A DNA stretch of 64,000 nucleotides. Source: Marinilongibacter aquaticus (GTDB lineage: Bacteria; Bacteroidota; Bacteroidia; Cytophagales; Spirosomataceae). The notes below the pieces were generated by a model that saw only the letters and a list, made by a program, of their open reading frames with translations, ran no database searches and was not told where the DNA came from. Each line of letters starts with the position of its first letter. Positions within the stretch are counted from its first letter, which is position 1. Shown one piece after another: positions 62,071 through 64,000 of this stretch. The DNA lies in contig NZ_CP083757.1 in assembly GCF_020149935.1 (NCBI RefSeq), positions 3,559,501-3,623,500 of the forward strand, written 5' to 3'. The position numbers and the translations under genes were made by a program.

Positions 62071-63465
62071 ATGTCATATTTCGGCGATATAAAACGAGGG
62101 ATCAGGACGACGGCACAGGGCATGAAGCTGACTTGGAAGCACCTTGTGCAAGCTCGTGTTTCGCGTGCCGCTAAGGATATCCGAAAGGAAGGCTACTTTT
62201 CTTTGGATAAAGGCACGGTAACCATTCAATACCCTCACCAAAGCATTCCTGTACCCGACAACGGTCGATACCAGCTCGATTGTGAAATCGACGATTGTAT
62301 TGTGTGCGACAAATGTGCCAAGGTTTGTCCCGTCAACTGTATCGATATCGAGGCGATAAAGTCTTCTGAGGTCATTCGACATACTTCCGACGGCTCGGCT
62401 GTGCGTCTTTATGCCGCCAAGTTCGATATCGACATGGCCAAGTGTTGCTTTTGCGGACTTTGCACAACGGTTTGTCCAACGGAGTGTTTGACCATGAATA
62501 GTGAATATGACTATTCTGTGATCGATATTCGTGACCTTAATTTTGCTTTCGCGAATTTGACTCAGGAGGAGGCGACGGAAAAACGCGAGCTTTACGAGCA
62601 ATTCGTTGCCGAAAAGGAAGCTTTGAAAAAAGAAGCGGCTCAAGCTGCCAAGCCTGCCGTTACAGGTAAAAAGCCCGTTTTTGCTCCGAAAAAGGCAAGT
62701 CCGAAAGCGGATGTCGAGACAAGCCCCAGTGCCAAACCGAAGCCTGTTTTCAAGCCCAAAGCTCCACAAACGAAAGATACAGAAGCAAAACGACCAGTAT
62801 TCAAGCCCAATATCAAACCGAAATCGTCGGAAGAAGAGGGGGCTAAGCCAAAACCTGTGTTTAAACCTACTGTAAAACCAAAGTCCTCGGAAGGAGAGAC
62901 TAAGGCGAAGGCCGCTTTCAAGCCTACGATAAAGCCGAAAGCGGAGAGTGAAGAAACGGTCAATAAACCTGTTTTTAAGCCAAGCATAAAACCAAAGTCC
63001 TCGGAAGGAGAGACTAAGGCGAAGGCCGCTTTCAAGCCTACGATAAAGCCGAAAGCGGAGAGTGAAGAAACGGTCAATAAACCTGTTTTTAAGCCAAGCA
63101 TAAAACCAAAGTCCTCGGAAGGAGAGACTAAGGCGAAGGCCGCTTTCAAGCCTACGATAAAGCCGAAAGCGGAGAGTGAAGAAACGGTCAATAAACCTGT
63201 TTTTAAGCCAAGCATAAAACCAAAGTCCTCGGAAGGAGAGGCTAGGGCGAAGGCCGCTTTCAAGCCTACGATAAAGCCGAAAGCGGAGAGTGAAGAAACG
63301 GCGAACAAGCCTGTTTTTAAGCCAAGTATAAAACCTAAGTCTTCGGAAGGGGAAGCTAAGGCAAAGCCTGCTTTCAAGCCTACGATAAAGCCGAAGTCTT
63401 CAGAAGAAGGTGCGGAGAAACCTAAGCCTGCTTTCAAGCCGACCATTAAACCCAAACAGAAATAG
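62071..63465 (+). CDS. nuoI: NADH-quinone oxidoreductase subunit I with long repeat tail
   Basis: The first 180 residues are a normal NuoI: two 4Fe-4S motifs, Cys76-Cys79-Cys82-Cys86 (CIVCDKCAKVCP) and Cys125-Cys128-Cys131-Cys135 (CCFCGLCTTVCP). They carry electrons in the peripheral arm of complex I. After residue 185 comes a 280-residue extension rich in Lys, Pro, Ser and Glu built from repeats (KPVFKPSIKPKSSEGE, AKAAFKPTIKPKAESEE). Usual NuoI proteins are 160-180 residues, so the tail is extraordinary. It is very probably disordered and on the cytoplasmic side. nuoJ starts directly after the stop. A frameshift is not needed to explain the tail. Confidence 0.93.
   Translation: MSYFGDIKRGIRTTAQGMKLTWKHLVQARVSRAAKDIRKEGYFSLDKGTVTIQYPHQSIPVPDNGRYQLDCEIDDCIVCDKCAKVCPVNCIDIEAIKSSEVIRHTSDGSAVRLYAAKFDIDMAKCCFCGLCTTVCPTECLTMNSEYDYSVIDIRDLNFAFANLTQEEATEKRELYEQFVAEKEALKKEAAQAAKPAVTGKKPVFAPKKASPKADVETSPSAKPKPVFKPKAPQTKDTEAKRPVFKPNIKPKSSEEEGAKPKPVFKPTVKPKSSEGETKAKAAFKPTIKPKAESEETVNKPVFKPSIKPKSSEGETKAKAAFKPTIKPKAESEETVNKPVFKPSIKPKSSEGETKAKAAFKPTIKPKAESEETVNKPVFKPSIKPKSSEGEARAKAAFKPTIKPKAESEETANKPVFKPSIKPKSSEGEAKAKPAFKPTIKPKSSEEGAEKPKPAFKPTIKPKQK
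62881..63420 (+). repeat. nuoI: Tandem 114 nt repeats in the nuoI tail
   Basis: Unit starts at 62881, 62995, 63109, 63223 and 63337, each 114 nt (38 codons) apart. The first three units are almost identical in sequence; the later ones carry substitutions, mostly silent or conservative. The array keeps the reading frame and encodes the Lys/Pro-rich tail. Such identity suggests recent slippage or unequal recombination, so copy number may vary between strains. Confidence 0.92.
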
Positions 63466-63996
63466 ATGAATATGGGTTTTTCAGAATTGGTTTGGTTAAA
63501 TTATTTCGTGTTCGGCCTCTTTAGTGCAGGGGCTTTGGGCGGAGGTTTGTATTTGTTCTTCACGAAAAATATTTTGCATGGGGCCTATGGTCTCATGGTG
63601 TCCTTAGTTTCGATAGCGGGCCTGTTTCTCGTGTGTCATGCCGAGTTTGTAGCCATATCGCAGGTCATGATTTATGTTGGGGGAATTCTTATTCTCATAA
63701 TGTTCAGCATTATGTTGTCGGCGAAGGGAAAGTACAAACGCGATGCCCTTGAAGTACGGAACGTAAACAGCCTGCCTTCTTTGTTGTTGGCCCTGATTTT
63801 GGGCAGTGGGCTGGTTTTTTTTGTCAGTCAGTTAAAATGGTTTGGCGAAGGTTTGGAGATGCAGGAAGAACACAACGCCATTCGTGACCTGGGACTTAGT
63901 CTGATGACCAATCAAGTGCTCATTCTCGAACTTGTCGGCATATTACTTTTGTTGGTTTTGATAGGGGCCTCTTATATTGCAAAGAACCATGAATAG
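63466..63996 (+). CDS. nuoJ: NADH-quinone oxidoreductase subunit J
   Basis: The 176-residue membrane protein has five hydrophobic helices and the conserved MIYVGGILILIMFSIML segment of NuoJ. It begins at the base after the nuoI stop (TAG-ATG), and its stop overlaps the next start. It is part of the proton-pumping membrane arm of complex I. The gene order I-J-K matches nuo operons. Confidence 0.93.
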   Translation: MNMGFSELVWLNYFVFGLFSAGALGGGLYLFFTKNILHGAYGLMVSLVSIAGLFLVCHAEFVAISQVMIYVGGILILIMFSIMLSAKGKYKRDALEVRNVNSLPSLLLALILGSGLVFFVSQLKWFGEGLEMQEEHNAIRDLGLSLMTNQVLILELVGILLLLVLIGASYIAKNHE

Positions 63997-64000
63997 TACT
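63989..64000 (+). CDS. nuoK: Start of nuoK (partial, window edge)
   Basis: An ATG at 63989 overlaps the nuoJ stop by 8 nt and opens M-N-S-T before the window ends. Position and overlap fit nuoK in nuo operons, but only four codons are visible. Confidence 0.45.

Noticed and set aside
62881-63420. Regular repeats considered as a CRISPR array
   Set aside because: Unit length of 114 nt without spacers, in frame with nuoI and coding for a repeated peptide.
62640-63455. Long minus-strand open frame (271 aa) antisense to the nuoI tail
   Set aside because: It is only the complement of the tandem repeats; its FGFIVGLKAGF pattern mirrors the KPTIKPK coding repeats.
1-64000. rRNA, tRNA, prophage and complete insertion sequences
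   Set aside because: None were recognised on either strand. Short structural RNAs could be missed by eye; a covariance-model search would be decisive.

Overview
The window looks like a chromosome segment of an aerobic Bacteroidota species, most likely order Cytophagales. The evidence is lineage-typical content: a TonB-dependent receptor with an N-terminal carboxypeptidase-regulatory-like domain, secreted proteins ending in sorting-type or '3-coathanger stack' domains, a DPP IV-type S9 peptidase, Bacteroidota-type promoters (TTG, a 17-23 nt gap, TAnnTTTG) and weak Shine-Dalgarno sites. Menaquinone synthesis (menA) and complex I genes point to respiration. No rRNA, tRNA, CRISPR array, complete insertion sequence or prophage was found. 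The genus cannot be fixed from the window alone.

Layout. 1-6.0 kb: the ATP-grasp / alpha-E / Anbu proteasome-like / transglutaminase-DUF2126 locus, cut by the left edge. 6.2-9.1 kb: TPR protein, menA, glutathione peroxidase. 9.2-12.1 kb: three-gene proton-translocating transhydrogenase operon. 12.3-14.9 kb: DoxX-like protein, small lipoprotein, and an ECF42-type sigma factor overlapping its YCII/DGPF partner. 15.2-22.8 kb: response regulator, histidine kinase and a tripartite heavy-metal RND efflux pump, with three helical-turn-spaced TTAAG repeats just before the pump genes. 22.9-25.1 kb: DPP IV-like peptidase and a strong terminator.

25.1-30.2 kb is an AT-rich accessory stretch. It holds an SSB-like protein, a complete small SSB, a truncated SSB remnant, a PD-(D/E)xK nuclease-like protein, a secreted zinc metalloprotease coupled to a lipoprotein, and orphan fragments. 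30.2-36.0 kb is a tight five-gene operon: three AhpD/carboxymuconolactone-decarboxylase-like proteins, a TonB-dependent receptor and an MFS permease. 36.3-46.8 kb: a small membrane-anchored protein, NIPSNAP protein, zinc-ribbon protein, two sulfatases, a 1292-residue repeat-rich secreted protein and other envelope proteins.

46.9-48.6 kb: dnaX, split across two frames at an A10 run, most simply explained by programmed slippage that makes short and long products. 48.7-56.0 kb: a secreted coathanger protein, an ECF sigma / membrane anti-sigma-like pair, and a convergent lipoprotein plus exported TPR-CHAT protease. 56.2-62 kb: parC, dps, a NUDIX CoA pyrophosphatase and an FAD-dependent oxidoreductase. 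62.1-64 kb: nuoI with a 280-residue lysine/proline-rich repeat tail, nuoJ and the first codons of nuoK.

The best candidates for new biology are the sigma/anti-sigma/periplasmic CHAT neighbourhood, the triple AhpD-like receptor/permease operon, the nuoI repeat tail and the dnaX slippage site. All functional proposals come from sequence reading only.
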